From Chlamydiota bacterium (lineage in GTDB: Bacteria > Chlamydiota > Chlamydiia > Chlamydiales > Rhabdochlamydiaceae): a DNA stretch of 64,000 nt. The position numbers and the translations under genes were made by a program. The DNA is taken from positions 186,001 through 250,000 of the forward strand of contig JAJFMD010000005.1 in the NCBI GenBank assembly GCA_021772335.1, given 5' to 3'. The first letter of the stretch is position 1, and the number at the start of each line of letters is the position of its first letter. A model generated the notes under the pieces. The model did no database searches, was not told the origin of the DNA, and was given only the letters and a program-made list of their open reading frames with translations. Below are positions 1-9,021 of this stretch, in pieces.

Positions 1-1386
1 ATAACGCCACATATTGCTAAAGGCGCGTCCTGCACTATCAGGATATTCAAATGCGGGAATGCCCGCTTGATTGAGTAGATGTAAACCCTCTTCTACAGAT
101 TTACCTCCCATCCAACTGGCAAAAATCGGTTTTTTAAATAGATGAGCATATTCTTTGAGACGCTTAGCTGTCCCTGTGGGGTCTGTGACATCTTGCGGCG
201 ACAAAATGACTAAAATCCCATCTGTATCGGGATCATGCGCAACAACTTCTAACGTTTTGGCATAACGATCAGCATTCGCATCACCAAGTACATCTACCGG
301 ATTACTATGACTCCAAGCTTCGGGCAAAAATTCACTGAGTTTGTCAATGGTCTCTTTAGAAATTTCGGCCATTTCAGCTCCATGGAAAATAGCCTCGTCC
401 GTTGCCAATACTCCAGGTCCCCCAGCATTTGTAATAATCGTCAGCCGATTGCCTTGTGGCTTGGGTTGCTTTGATAGAATCAGTGCCATATCAAACAGTT
501 CAGAAATCGTACTGACGCGAAGAACCCCGGCTCTTTGCATCGCTGCTTCAAAAACTTCATCGCTTCCTGCTAGTGATCCAGTATGCGATGCTGCTGCTTT
601 GGCAGCCGCTTCGGTGCGCCCAGCTTTAATGACAATGATGGGTTTATTGAGGGTAACCTCGCGTGCTGCTGATATAAAAGCGCGCGCATCCCCAATTGTT
701 TCCATGTAGATCAGAATACTTTCAGTATGAGGATCGTGGCCTAAGTAATCGATGAGATCTCCCCAGTTGACATCAGCCATTGAACCGATCGAGACAAAGG
801 AACTAAATCCCACATTCTCTTTTAAGCTCCAATCGAGTACCGCTGTACACATCGCTCCAGATTGGGAGATGAAGGCAATATTTCCTTTAAGAGCGAGATC
901 CGCAGCAAAAGTTGCATTTAAGCCAATGATTGGATTCATGACTCCGAGACAGTTAGGACCAATGATGCGTAAGTTTCCTTCCCTTGCGATCTGTAAGATT
1001 TGCTCTTCGAGCGCAGCTCCAGATTCTCCAAGTTCTTTGAATCCTGCTGAAATAATGATCGCTGCAGGGATTTTCTTATCGACGCACTGCTGGACAATTC
1101 CTGCTACAGTTTTTGCTGGTGTGACGATAATTGCTAGATCAACCGCTTCGGGAATTGAGGCGATATCGGGATAGCACTTTAGGCCAAGAACTTCATCACG
1201 CTTAGGGTTAATGGGGAAAAGTTTGCCTTTAAAAATTCCATTATTGAGATTGGCCATCAGTGTTTGCCCAACAGAACCCGGTTTTTCGGTAGCTCCGATG
1301 ATTGCAATGCTCTTAGGGTGAAAGACCACATCAAGAGATTGTGGCAAACGCTCTAAATAATTTTGAGATGGGTCAATATCAGTCAT
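1..1386 (-). CDS. NDP-forming acyl-CoA synthetase (acetate-CoA ligase type), 3' end outside window
   Basis: The minus-strand frame is open from an ATG at 1386 to the window edge, giving 462 codons. The N-terminus carries a Rossmann CoA-binding domain ([14 protein letters not shown] near residues 28-41), followed by succinyl-CoA-synthetase-like flavodoxin domains. [10 protein letters not shown] near residue 265 holds the histidine that is phosphorylated in ADP-forming acetyl-CoA synthetases. Members of this family convert acyl-CoA, ADP and phosphate to acid, CoA and ATP. Bacterial forms are often fused to an ATP-grasp domain and sometimes a GNAT acetyltransferase domain (Pat type), and those parts would lie beyond base 1. 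The 462 visible residues are about the length of a complete alpha subunit. It is divergent from the next gene across 128 bases. The family is clear, but whether the enzyme makes ATP or acts as a protein acetyltransferase cannot be decided here. Confidence 0.9.
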   Translation of the reverse strand, partial: MTDIDPSQNYLERLPQSLDVVFHPKSIAIIGATEKPGSVGQTLMANLNNGIFKGKLFPINPKRDEVLGLKCYPDIASIPEAVDLAIIVTPAKTVAGIVQQCVDKKIPAAIIISAGFKELGESGAALEEQILQIAREGNLRIIGPNCLGVMNPIIGLNATFAADLALKGNIAFISQSGAMCTAVLDWSLKENVGFSSFVSIGSMADVNWGDLIDYLGHDPHTESILIYMETIGDARAFISAAREVTLNKPIIVIKAGRTEAAAKAAASHTGSLAGSDEVFEAAMQRAGVLRVSTISELFDMALILSKQPKPQGNRLTIITNAGGPGVLATDEAIFHGAEMAEISKETIDKLSEFLPEAWSHSNPVDVLGDANADRYAKTLEVVAHDPDTDGILVILSPQDVTDPTGTAKRLKEYAHLFKKPIFASWMGGKSVEEGLHLLNQAGIPAFEYPDSAGRAFSNMWRY

Positions 1387-1514
1387 ATTCCAACAATCGT
1401 ATTTTTAATTTTACTATAAGTATTGTTTTGAAATCGTGTCAATTAATTAGTTTTATTTATTTGTTTTGCAGTTTGTGTTAATATCGATGAAATTTTTGAT
1501 TTTATGGAGATAGT

Positions 1515-2525
1515 ATGAAAAAATTTAAGAAGTTGGTATCCGGAGCTTTACTCATGTGTATGCTTGGGGGCTTGGCTGTTCCTCTTCTAGGAAGGAATAT
1601 AAACGGAGCAAATGCTATCCATTCAGATATATGTGTTTTAGATCTTGAAGAGCCGAGAATGCCTGATTTCATCAACATTACTCAACTTCTACACATAAAG
1701 TATGTCATCGAAGATCAGCAAGAGTGCATTCCATATGATGCTCTTTATCTACCTGAAATCACTAAAGAATTAGAGCGTTATCAAAAAAAGCAGCTGTCAT
1801 TTGGAGCTATTCCCTCTAAAAAGAAAGTAGTTTCCCTAGATAAAAATGTGCGCATTTTAGCAGGCCTAAAAATGCTTAAGCAAGCGTTCCAAACGACCTA
1901 TGATCATGATAGCACACCCATTCTTGAAGATGGAGATCCTCTATATGACGCTATTCAAATGATCGATATTCTTCTATATGGAGATCTAAATCAATCAGGG
2001 TTAGTCCACTTTTTCAATCAAAAAGCGATTTGGAACGAAGAAACACAGATGTATTACACCCATCTTGTCGATGGTAAAGGTAAAGACATGGGAGAAGAGA
2101 TTGATGTACTTCTCACGAATATGACAATTTTAAATGTCTTGGGCGTTAATACAAATAAGCCTCTCATTGAACCTTGGATACTTTGGCAAACGATTAAGCA
2201 GAAAGGAGGTTTTGACTCTAAAATGCGTATCTTTGCGAGTGAAGACCCTGCTTATGAGCATTTTACAGCTCTTTTAGACGAAGGTTATGGCGAGGCGATC
2301 AACCTGTTGCGTACGCTAATTGCCGAATATGAATCGATTATGACAGTTGATATGACCTCAGAATGGAGTGATTTAGCGCATTTTCTTAGAATCGATAACA
2401 ATGTGCTTAACGAAGAGCTTTTTCAGTATGATGCGGTGGATTACTATGATTTGCCATGGCTATCTCTTCTTGGTAAGGAGTACAATCCCTATATTCTTGG
2501 TGGTTCATACAGCGATAAATCATAG
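1515..2525 (+). CDS. secreted protein of unknown function, paralogue A
   Basis: This 336-residue protein has a Sec signal peptide (charged start, hydrophobic core to about residue 26). I recognise no catalytic motif. It is a paralogue of the next gene. Both have a KY or DY-x-(I/V)-x-(D)-x-Q-(E/D) element near residue 65-75 with IPY(D/E) shortly after, a central NxRILA(G/S)L stretch, a WNEE/WDAE segment and, near the C-terminus, the matching endings YNPYILGGSY and YNPYVLGGGY. The mature protein is probably mostly helical and periplasmic or exported. A GGAG element lies just upstream of the ATG. A strong hairpin terminator follows, so the two paralogues are probably transcribed separately. Function unknown; an exported lineage-specific protein is the safest description. 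Confidence 0.8.
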   Translation: MKKFKKLVSGALLMCMLGGLAVPLLGRNINGANAIHSDICVLDLEEPRMPDFINITQLLHIKYVIEDQQECIPYDALYLPEITKELERYQKKQLSFGAIPSKKKVVSLDKNVRILAGLKMLKQAFQTTYDHDSTPILEDGDPLYDAIQMIDILLYGDLNQSGLVHFFNQKAIWNEETQMYYTHLVDGKGKDMGEEIDVLLTNMTILNVLGVNTNKPLIEPWILWQTIKQKGGFDSKMRIFASEDPAYEHFTALLDEGYGEAINLLRTLIAEYESIMTVDMTSEWSDLAHFLRIDNNVLNEELFQYDAVDYYDLPWLSLLGKEYNPYILGGSYSDKS

Positions 2526-2536
2526 CTGTCTGCGCA

Positions 2537-2587
2537 ATCTCCTCGTAAAGATCTGATAAGATTTTAGCGAGGAGATATCATTTTTTC
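2537..2587 (+). terminator. Rho-independent terminator after paralogue A
   Basis: ATCTCCTCG (2537-2545) pairs with CGAGGAGAT (2568-2576). The intervening bases continue the stem (TAAA with TTTA, ATCT with AGAT, GATA loop), and a run of six T's starts at 2581. The stem is unusually long, about 18 pairs with one bulge. It separates the two paralogous genes. Confidence 0.85.
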
Positions 2588-2680
2588 TTGAATCTACACG
2601 CTTTTCCTCTGAGTTTTAATCCAAATATTCTATATTGCCTATCTTCTATCGTTACGATAGCAATAATTGGAGGATTACGT

Positions 2681-3715
2681 ATGAAAGGAAGATTGAATAG
2701 CTGGATGGTATGTGGGTTGCTCTCATGCTTGTGCTTCTCAGCCTATGCTAAAGGCCCCTTTGCAGAAAGGTCTCAAAAAAATGAGTTTAGTCGTAGCATA
2801 TATAGGGTTTTAAATCAGCGTCATGTAGGGCGTCAAATAGATTTAATTGCTTCATTACAATCAGATTACAGAGCTTATATTGTTGATAATAAGCAAGATT
2901 ATATTCCTTATGAAGAATCAAACATTCTCGATGCATTAGAAAAATTTAATTTTTTTGAAAAATCACAAGGGTTTAATGGAAGTGCAGGAAGAAAAGCTAA
3001 TGTACCTGCTTCTGAAAATGCGCGAATTTTAGCGAGTTTAGTCATGCTAAATGACACGATTGCGTTAGTAAAAAAGGACCCTAAAATTAATGCAAAACAA
3101 TTGAATAATCTCTCTGATGCTAGTGCACGCATCAACAACGTTATTTATGGTCATGGCTCAAATCAGGGTCTCGCAGCTTTCTTTAGAAAAGATGCATGGG
3201 ATGCTGAGAAAGGCCTATTTAATGAGAGATCTTTAAGAAAGTCTTCTCCGAGACGGAATTCTTATGTAGATATCGCTGCAAATATTGAAATTTTAACGAT
3301 CCTTGGACCTTCATTTGTCGATCGTCAATTTGGTGTTGGTACTGCGTGGGAAATGTGGCAAAAGATTAAAAATGCAGAAAAGAGTGAACCTTCCGCTAAG
3401 CGTGATTTTCACCGTATGCACAAGCAAGCTCTAGCTCATAAAGATAGATTTGCTGGTAGAGCGAACAGTCAAGGAGCTATTCGCAATCTCCTTCAAGCTC
3501 TAATAGGTGACTATCAAGTTCTAAAAGGAACGATGCCCAAAGGTAAAGAGCCTGTGAATGAATATGTTACTCTTCTGCAAGATGAGCTCAATGCAGTTTT
3601 TAAAGAAGGGAGTCAAAAGGATCATTGGGAAAAGCTCTTGGAGTTGAATTATAATCCCTATGTTCTTGGTGGCGGCTATCGCTCGATTCAAATTGATGGA
3701 TCTACTCCAGAATAA
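2681..3715 (+). CDS. secreted protein of unknown function, paralogue B
   Basis: This 344-residue paralogue of the preceding gene carries a Sec signal peptide ending at about SAYAKG. The frame is open from 2588, but the ATG at 2681 is chosen because it directly precedes the signal peptide and has GGAGG at 2669-2673 with a seven-base spacer. It shares the ARILASL stretch, the WDAE segment and the terminal YNPYVLGGGY element with paralogue A, and is richer in Lys/Arg. A 15-base inverted repeat (CTATCG-TTA-CGATAG, 2646-2660) lies eight bases upstream of the ribosome binding site and could be an operator or a leader hairpin; that is inference. A perfect-stem terminator follows. Function unknown. 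Confidence 0.8.
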   Translation: MKGRLNSWMVCGLLSCLCFSAYAKGPFAERSQKNEFSRSIYRVLNQRHVGRQIDLIASLQSDYRAYIVDNKQDYIPYEESNILDALEKFNFFEKSQGFNGSAGRKANVPASENARILASLVMLNDTIALVKKDPKINAKQLNNLSDASARINNVIYGHGSNQGLAAFFRKDAWDAEKGLFNERSLRKSSPRRNSYVDIAANIEILTILGPSFVDRQFGVGTAWEMWQKIKNAEKSEPSAKRDFHRMHKQALAHKDRFAGRANSQGAIRNLLQALIGDYQVLKGTMPKGKEPVNEYVTLLQDELNAVFKEGSQKDHWEKLLELNYNPYVLGGGYRSIQIDGSTPE

Positions 3716-3741
3716 TTTAAATAATTAATTGCGATTAGTTT

Positions 3742-3771
3742 AAAAGCATGTCATTACTGACATGCTTTTTT
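3742..3771 (+). terminator. Rho-independent terminator after paralogue B
   Basis: A perfect 12-pair stem, AAAAGCATGTCA (3742-3753) with TGACATGCTTTT (3758-3769) and a TTAC loop, runs into a T tract. It ends the transcript of the second secreted paralogue. Confidence 0.9.
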
Positions 3772-3834
3772 GTTTGTTGACTGATATAAAAATAGGTGTC
3801 ACAATAATAATTGTTATATAAATGAATTGGTTAA

Positions 3835-4743
3835 ATGTTTTCTTCTCGTTTAGTTGCACGATTGTTTGATTTTTCCTTACTCTTTTTCTTGTGCTACGCG
3901 CTGCTCAATTTATTTCAACTTTCTCTAGGTCTAGTTTTTCTTCTTAGCTTAACATGCAGTTCTCTGCTCTATTTCCCGTGTTATGGAGGGATGATCGCGC
4001 TTTTGAAAATCACACCGGGTCATGTATTTTGGCAAATAACACTATGCAAGTCAGGAGGCCAAAGGCTCTCTTTTAAAGAAGCTTTGGGCTATTTGTTTAA
4101 CGGAGTCATTGAAAATACTCAATTAGTCTCTTTCAATAAGATGATTCCGCATAAAATTTTATCGTTAACGATTGTCATTCTTTTTTCTCTGACACTGTGC
4201 TCGCCGTTGCTCTTTAGTCCATATATGCGCTCAATATCTTATAGCTTTAGCCACAAAGGGATGGTTGCATATGATCCGGTTGAAAACTGGGTGCGTTATC
4301 AGGCGGCTGAAAGAGATTTTTGTGTGAGCTTCCCTTCAAACCCTGAACTTGAAATGAAGCATTTTGATGTTAGACGGGTTAATGACTCGTTTGATTACGA
4401 AGAGTATTGTTGTCAGATTGATAAGAAAGTGTGTTACAGCGTTGGTTGTGTTGATTTTCCAGGAGCTTGGAGATTGATTGGTGCTAATAAGTTGCTCAAG
4501 GAGTTTTTGAATGTGATCCTCGAAGAGGATGGAGAGTTGCAATTGCTTTCAAGTGAATCTATAGAGTTTAACGGAATGCGAGGGATTGATTATCACCTAC
4601 AGAAAGGAGATAAAAAAATTAGCGCGCGCTTATTAATCAATAAAAGTACTCTTTATCGTCTATCCATTGAATATCAAAGCCATCAAGAAATAGCTCAGCT
4701 TCATCACGGTGATTTTCTAGAATCCTTTGAGCTCGGCTCTTAA
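3835..4743 (+). CDS. RDD-family membrane protein with C-terminal extracytoplasmic domain
   Basis: The 302-residue product starts with the RDD signature (SRLVARLFDF, residues 4-13), then hydrophobic segments at about 15-50 and the typical ITPGHVFWQITLCKSGG stretch after the second helix, then another transmembrane segment near residues 108-130. RDD proteins are small multi-helix membrane proteins; some act as ion antiporters, most are uncharacterised. The C-terminal half (about 150-300) is soluble and begins with a WVRYQAAERDFCVSFPSNPE segment, resembling the FxVxFP-type ligand-binding domains that follow membrane anchors in other bacteria. It stands alone on the plus strand before tdk. The RDD call is fairly secure; the role of the soluble half is unknown. 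Confidence 0.65.
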   Translation: MFSSRLVARLFDFSLLFFLCYALLNLFQLSLGLVFLLSLTCSSLLYFPCYGGMIALLKITPGHVFWQITLCKSGGQRLSFKEALGYLFNGVIENTQLVSFNKMIPHKILSLTIVILFSLTLCSPLLFSPYMRSISYSFSHKGMVAYDPVENWVRYQAAERDFCVSFPSNPELEMKHFDVRRVNDSFDYEEYCCQIDKKVCYSVGCVDFPGAWRLIGANKLLKEFLNVILEEDGELQLLSSESIEFNGMRGIDYHLQKGDKKISARLLINKSTLYRLSIEYQSHQEIAQLHHGDFLESFELGS

Positions 4744-4803
4744 GGCTACCATGTTTTTCTAAGTTAGAGTATCTTTTATCTACTTTGCATTTATGGGGTG
4801 CTT

Positions 4804-5409
4804 ATGGCTAAACTTTATTTTCGTTATGGAACCGTTGGTAGTGGTAAAACTTTAAGCCTTCTCGCTGTTGCTCATACTTATCGACAACAGGGAAAAGAAG
4901 TTTTATTGATTAAACCTAAGATTGATACGCGCTTTGGCTCTGATCAAATTCGCTCTCGTTGTGGACTTGAGATGATCATCGACCTTCTCGTAGATGAATA
5001 TACAGAGCTTCTTAGTCGTAGTTATAAAGGGATTAGCTGTTTGCTTGTTGATGAAGCACAGTTTATTCCTGAGCAAGTGATTGATGATTTGCGAGAGATT
5101 ACTCTCCGTTGGGATTTGCCCGTCATATGTTATGGATTAAGAACCGATTTTCGCCGCAATTTATTCACGGGTTCTAAGAGATTGATAGAGCTTGCTGATT
5201 CCATTGAAGAGGTTAAATCAACCTGTTACTTTTGTAATAAAAAATCGATCTTTAATCTAAAACATCACAATGACAAACCAAGTCTAGATGGACCATCAAT
5301 AGAACTAGGTCTTGAAGATCTCTATTATCCCGTTTGTTTTCAGTGTTATCGCAAGAAGCTATCAATGGACCAAGCTAACACGAAGCAAGAAGAGTTAGTT
5401 CCGGTTTAG
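4804..5409 (+). CDS. tdk: thymidine kinase
   Basis: The protein phosphorylates thymidine to dTMP with ATP in the salvage pathway. The type II thymidine kinase fold is clear: YFRYGTVGSGKT Walker A at the N-terminus, LLVDEAQF Walker B/lasso lead, YGLRTDF after it, and a zinc site built from CYFC and CFQC near the C-terminus. I chose the ATG at 4804 (201 residues) over the in-frame GTG at 4798, because GGGG lies just upstream and MAKLYFRYG matches the usual family start. The stop codon overlaps that of the convergent tgt by four bases. An intracellular bacterium can use it to draw on host thymidine. Confidence 0.93.
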   Translation: MAKLYFRYGTVGSGKTLSLLAVAHTYRQQGKEVLLIKPKIDTRFGSDQIRSRCGLEMIIDLLVDEYTELLSRSYKGISCLLVDEAQFIPEQVIDDLREITLRWDLPVICYGLRTDFRRNLFTGSKRLIELADSIEEVKSTCYFCNKKSIFNLKHHNDKPSLDGPSIELGLEDLYYPVCFQCYRKKLSMDQANTKQEELVPV

Positions 5410-6536
5410 ATTTGATCATCTAAAATTGCTTGGCGATAGCGCTGCATCAAGTCGATGATATACGAGAGATTATGCAGAGTCGCAAGGCTCATATAGGTCA
5501 TTTCTCTCGCCTTAAAAAGATGGTGCAAGTAGGCCCTGCTAAAACTACGGCAAGTAGAGCAGTTGCATTCTGGGTCAATCGATCCAAAATCCGTGCGATT
5601 TTCACCTTTATTGATTTTAAGATGTCCTTTGCGACTTAGCAACATACCATGGCGCGCAGCGCGTGTTGGATATGAGCTATCAAAAGTATCGATGCCAAGG
5701 GGAATACACTGTTCAATTGAGGCGAGATCTCCAATACCGAGTAGATGTGTCGGTTTTTCTTGAGGAATGCGCGGCGTCAAACTCTTGAGCATATCTACCA
5801 TTTGCTGTTTGGTTTTCCCCAAGCTTCCTCCAATTGAAAATCCATCGAATGGCATTTCAGCAAGTGTAGCGCAACTTTTAGCTCTTAATCGATCATCGAT
5901 GCCCCCGTGAATCACTGCATACATTGCTTGTCCTTGTGGTGATTTGAGATGCTCTTCAATAGAGCGTTTTTCCCAGCGATGTGTCCTCTCTAGTGCTTTT
6001 TCGAGTTCTTGATCCGCTATATGGAAGGGAGGGAGTTCGTCAAAAGGAATGATAATATCAGCACCGAGATCTTTCTGTGCTTGAACACTACTTTCAGGAG
6101 TGAGCAATATTTTTCGTCCATCGCGGTAAGAACGAAAGGTCACTCCTTCCTCATTGATCTTTAAAACTGCCTGTTCTGTCTTCTTAGTTCCCTGACTCTT
6201 AAGTTCGCTGGCAACAGAACCATAGGCTAAACTAAAGACTTGAAATCCTCCTGAGTCTGTGATGATCGGTAGTTTGCGATTAATGAAATCGTGTAGACCT
6301 CCTGCTTGTTTAACAACAGGCGTGCCTGGTTGTAAAAGCAGGTGATAAGTATTACAAAACATCAACTGCAGGCCAATCTCTTCAACAGCACGGTTGTCAA
6401 GAGCCTTAATTGTCCCATTTGTTCCTACAGCAACAAAATTTGGTGTATCGATAACACCGTGAGGAGTGATCAAACGGCCAACGCGCGCTTGCGAGCGTTT
6501 TGACTTGTGAAGAATCTTAAATGAGAACGGATTCAT
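5406..6536 (-). CDS. tgt: tRNA-guanine transglycosylase (queuine/preQ1 insertion)
   Basis: Tgt exchanges guanine 34 of GUN-anticodon tRNAs for a queuosine base. At 376 residues it has the family length. Visible are TDSGGFQVFSL (catalytic Asp region), FDSSYPTRAARHG (nucleophile Asp and tRNA contact), and the zinc ligands CNCSTC plus a downstream His. The substrate loop reads IGGSLGKT, one residue shorter than the bacterial Leu-Ala-Val-Gly-Glu loop and rich in Gly. This might admit queuine rather than preQ1, as reported for Chlamydia; that is inference. AAGGAG precedes the ATG. The start overlaps the end of the queuosine-precursor transporter gene by 20 bases, so the two are translationally coupled. 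Confidence 0.95.
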   Translation of the reverse strand: MNPFSFKILHKSKRSQARVGRLITPHGVIDTPNFVAVGTNGTIKALDNRAVEEIGLQLMFCNTYHLLLQPGTPVVKQAGGLHDFINRKLPIITDSGGFQVFSLAYGSVASELKSQGTKKTEQAVLKINEEGVTFRSYRDGRKILLTPESSVQAQKDLGADIIIPFDELPPFHIADQELEKALERTHRWEKRSIEEHLKSPQGQAMYAVIHGGIDDRLRAKSCATLAEMPFDGFSIGGSLGKTKQQMVDMLKSLTPRIPQEKPTHLLGIGDLASIEQCIPLGIDTFDSSYPTRAARHGMLLSRKGHLKINKGENRTDFGSIDPECNCSTCRSFSRAYLHHLFKAREMTYMSLATLHNLSYIIDLMQRYRQAILDDQI

Positions 6537-7203
6537 CTTGCTCCTTTTTATGAATAAGACGGGCTAGATTAAGCAGGGGAGTCATGCAGCAGAGTATCAG
6601 CGCTTTGATAGCAAAGCTTAAGATAATGACGTGAAATGGAGAGGTGATTAAGCTGCCTAAGCCAACAAAGGTGAAAGCTATTGTATCAAATAGTTGCGAT
6701 AAGCTGCAGCTAATCATGCTGCGCAATCCTAAAGAACGTTTGGGCATTAAGCGCTTAAGTAGTTGAAATAGTCCAATCTCTATTCTCTGTGCGAGCAAGA
6801 GTACGATTAGAGAAACACAAAGGATGCGGGAAAAGGGGGAGAAAAGGAAATGAAGGTGCTCTTGTGCTTGATCAGTGCTATTGGGTATGTAACGCATCAT
6901 TAATTGGGAAAGCAGGCAGAAGGCGATTAAGAGGTAAAAACAAATTGCTGTTGTTTTTTTCGCGAGCTTATTCCCAAAATACTCTTGCAAAAGAGAAAGG
7001 CTAACCATGCCGCCAATGATTGCACATTCGCTGCCTGTTACTCTTAGTCCAAATAGATCAACTTGTTTTAAGACGAAAAGATTGGCTCCTAAAGTTAAAA
7101 GCGCAATCCAACCAATCAACGCCTCCTTCCCAAGCTTTAAAGCTCCAAAAGAGAGTGCAATAATTACAAAGATCTGAATAAAAAATAGAATTTCATTTGT
7201 CAT
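6517..7203 (-). CDS. yhhQ: YhhQ/VUT-family queuosine precursor transporter
   Basis: This is an integral membrane protein with about six hydrophobic segments. It has the COG1738 pattern, including TGSECAIIGGMVSLSLLQEYFGNKLAKK-type sequence in the middle (residues about 53-80) and FDTIAFTFVG later. Members import queuosine precursors; the Chlamydia trachomatis homologue was reported to take up queuine. The frame extends to a TTG at 7239, but the ATG at 7203 gives the natural N-terminus MTNEILFF; neither start has a good ribosome binding site. It overlaps tgt, giving a two-gene uptake-and-insertion unit. No queuosine biosynthesis gene is visible nearby. Confidence 0.85.
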   Translation of the reverse strand: MTNEILFFIQIFVIIALSFGALKLGKEALIGWIALLTLGANLFVLKQVDLFGLRVTGSECAIIGGMVSLSLLQEYFGNKLAKKTTAICFYLLIAFCLLSQLMMRYIPNSTDQAQEHLHFLFSPFSRILCVSLIVLLLAQRIEIGLFQLLKRLMPKRSLGLRSMISCSLSQLFDTIAFTFVGLGSLITSPFHVIILSFAIKALILCCMTPLLNLARLIHKKEQDESVLI

Positions 7204-7228
7204 GCCGAAGATGGTAACAAGTTGAGGC

Positions 7229-8071
7229 TTAATCCTCAATATGGAGATTGCGGTTTGAGAGCCAATCGGCTAAAAACTTAAGCTGCATAGTAGCTTTTTC
7301 TTGAAATAAAGCGCACTGATCCGCCGGCGCTTCGGCAAGGAAACTACCGCAGTCAATTTGGATTACCTCGCCTTCGCTATAACCAAAATTTTTTTTCAAA
7401 ATTGGGTCGTTATCAATGATTCCGAGGCATTTTTTTCTTTCAATGAGCTCTAGAAGTTGACCTACAATTTTCCGAGCTTGCTCTTCTTGTCCTGTGTTAA
7501 GTAGCTTGTCGAGTTGATCATAAAAACCAACGGCGTAGTGTTGCAAAGCAAATTCAAGCGTATCCGCATCGAGCGTATGTTTAACACCAAGAGGCCCAAT
7601 TAAAGTAATTTTTTGCCTTAAATCCGCACTTTTATTGAGATGCAGATAGATTAATCCACTTGAAGATTGAAGTTTTTCTTTTGCAATGAGAAAACTATTA
7701 AATACTTGATTAAGTTTTTCATTAGCATTGCCAAATACTTTCAAACGAAATTTTTCTAGTGGCCCAAGATGCGCGCTACGCCAAAAACTTGATAAGCGCA
7801 TATGATGGTGCTTAAAGAGTTTAAGGACTGTTTTGCCATCACTAGATAAAAAAGCATAGCACTGGCCTCCACTGCCAAGATAGGTGAAGGGCTTATTGAG
7901 ATAATTCTCAATTTCGCTAGATTCAACGTAATTTGAGCAGTTCCAATCGGGATTATAGGATAAATTAGAACACACTTTATGTACCCGAAATCCATCAGTG
8001 GCCCGGTGATTGAATCTTCCCGCGCTAATGATTAGAATAATAAAGACTAATGAGAGAACAACTTTTTGCAT
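7229..8071 (-). CDS. membrane-anchored protein-kinase-like protein
   Basis: The 280-residue product begins with a single hydrophobic segment (VVLSLVFIILIISAG) that could be a signal anchor. It then shows a kinase-like set of motifs in order: a glycine-rich loop YLGSGGQCYAF, a VLKLFK strand with the ATP lysine, a catalytic-loop-like IIDNDPILKKNFGY (Asp and Asn), and a metal-binding-like IQIDCGSF. The order and spacing fit a degenerate protein-kinase-like fold, though no HRD is present. I start it at the ATG at 8071, which has AGGA upstream, rather than at the TTG at 8089. It precedes yhhQ on the same strand. The fold is inferred from motifs; substrate and activity are unknown. Confidence 0.6.
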   Translation of the reverse strand: MQKVVLSLVFIILIISAGRFNHRATDGFRVHKVCSNLSYNPDWNCSNYVESSEIENYLNKPFTYLGSGGQCYAFLSSDGKTVLKLFKHHHMRLSSFWRSAHLGPLEKFRLKVFGNANEKLNQVFNSFLIAKEKLQSSSGLIYLHLNKSADLRQKITLIGPLGVKHTLDADTLEFALQHYAVGFYDQLDKLLNTGQEEQARKIVGQLLELIERKKCLGIIDNDPILKKNFGYSEGEVIQIDCGSFLAEAPADQCALFQEKATMQLKFLADWLSNRNLHIED

Positions 8072-8162
8072 AATCCTAAGTATAAGCAATTACCTAGGAA
8101 ATGCAAGTATAGAGCCGATCTTCAAAACTGCCTTTTTCAATGAGATTTGAAGACAGCTTCGT

Positions 8163-8996
8163 TTAGTATGTTGCGGCGGGAGTCACTTGGAAACGGCGTT
8201 TAACTTGATTGTATGGACCCGGAACCACTTTGTTATCAGGATCGAGCAACTTCAAGTCAATCGTATGCATTCCAGCGGGAAGATTTAAAATATAGTATGG
8301 AGACCACTCAGTTAAAATGCGCTCTTCGCCATCATTTAAGCGCATTGATACTTTGAATCCATCGTCGCTTATCACGCAGTTAGTCACATAGAAGTCGAGT
8401 AATATGGGCTTTCCTTCTTCAAAGTTGCCCTGAGGCATATTATAAGTAAGCAGCGGCTCATTAATATCAACATCGAGATTGTTGATTTTCTCTTTAACAT
8501 AGAACTTGCGAGCGACAAAGGAACCTTCTTCTTTTAAGCTCTCTCCAAATGAGCGTGCAGGAAAAACGCGGAGGATATGCTCGCCGGGATCGAGAACATA
8601 AGGAAGTTCTACGACAATATCATTTTCAAAATAGGTCTCACTCTCAGCATAGAGATTGATGACCTCACGACCTTCGGGGAAGAAGGGATAATCATCGACG
8701 ATGATATGTAAACTTTGGCCTTCTGGAGAGTTAGCTATTTCATCTGCACGATTAAAATCGCTATTTACGCCTAAAGGAAATCCGAAAATTTTTATCGATG
8801 TGTAAACAGGATCCTTTTTTCTTACTTCTCCTTCAGCGGGATAGGCGATAAAGATTGTTACATTTGTCGCTTCAGGTGTAGGGGCAACAGCATTGATCTG
8901 TATTTCTTCAGGGTTAGTCTGAAGAGGAGTATAAGTCTCTGCAAATAGAGTGTTTATGCAAACTAGTCCCAATAATGTTAATGCTCGGTATTTCAT
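8163..8996 (-). CDS. secreted periplasmic protein, unknown function
   Basis: The 277-residue protein has a cleavable signal peptide (cleavage near LFA-ETY). The mature part looks all-beta, with Ig-like segments such as LDPGEHILRVFPARS and LPAGMHTIDLKLLDPDNKVV. These phrases are typical of extracytoplasmic beta-sandwich modules that describe charge or length changes in an attached ligand. There is no catalytic motif. AGGA lies upstream of the ATG. It is divergent from the 712-residue gene across a 230-base AT-rich spacer that holds two inverted repeats. Probably conserved among chlamydiae; function unknown. Confidence 0.75.
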   Translation of the reverse strand: MKYRALTLLGLVCINTLFAETYTPLQTNPEEIQINAVAPTPEATNVTIFIAYPAEGEVRKKDPVYTSIKIFGFPLGVNSDFNRADEIANSPEGQSLHIIVDDYPFFPEGREVINLYAESETYFENDIVVELPYVLDPGEHILRVFPARSFGESLKEEGSFVARKFYVKEKINNLDVDINEPLLTYNMPQGNFEEGKPILLDFYVTNCVISDDGFKVSMRLNDGEERILTEWSPYYILNLPAGMHTIDLKLLDPDNKVVPGPYNQVKRRFQVTPAATY

Positions 8997-9021
8997 ATTC
9001 TTATCCTAATCCAAATTAATG

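Noticed and set aside
341-1174. Two plus-strand open frames (122 and 140 codons) inside the first gene
   Set aside because: They are antisense to the long acyl-CoA synthetase frame, whose motifs are clear, and have no ribosome binding site or family pattern.
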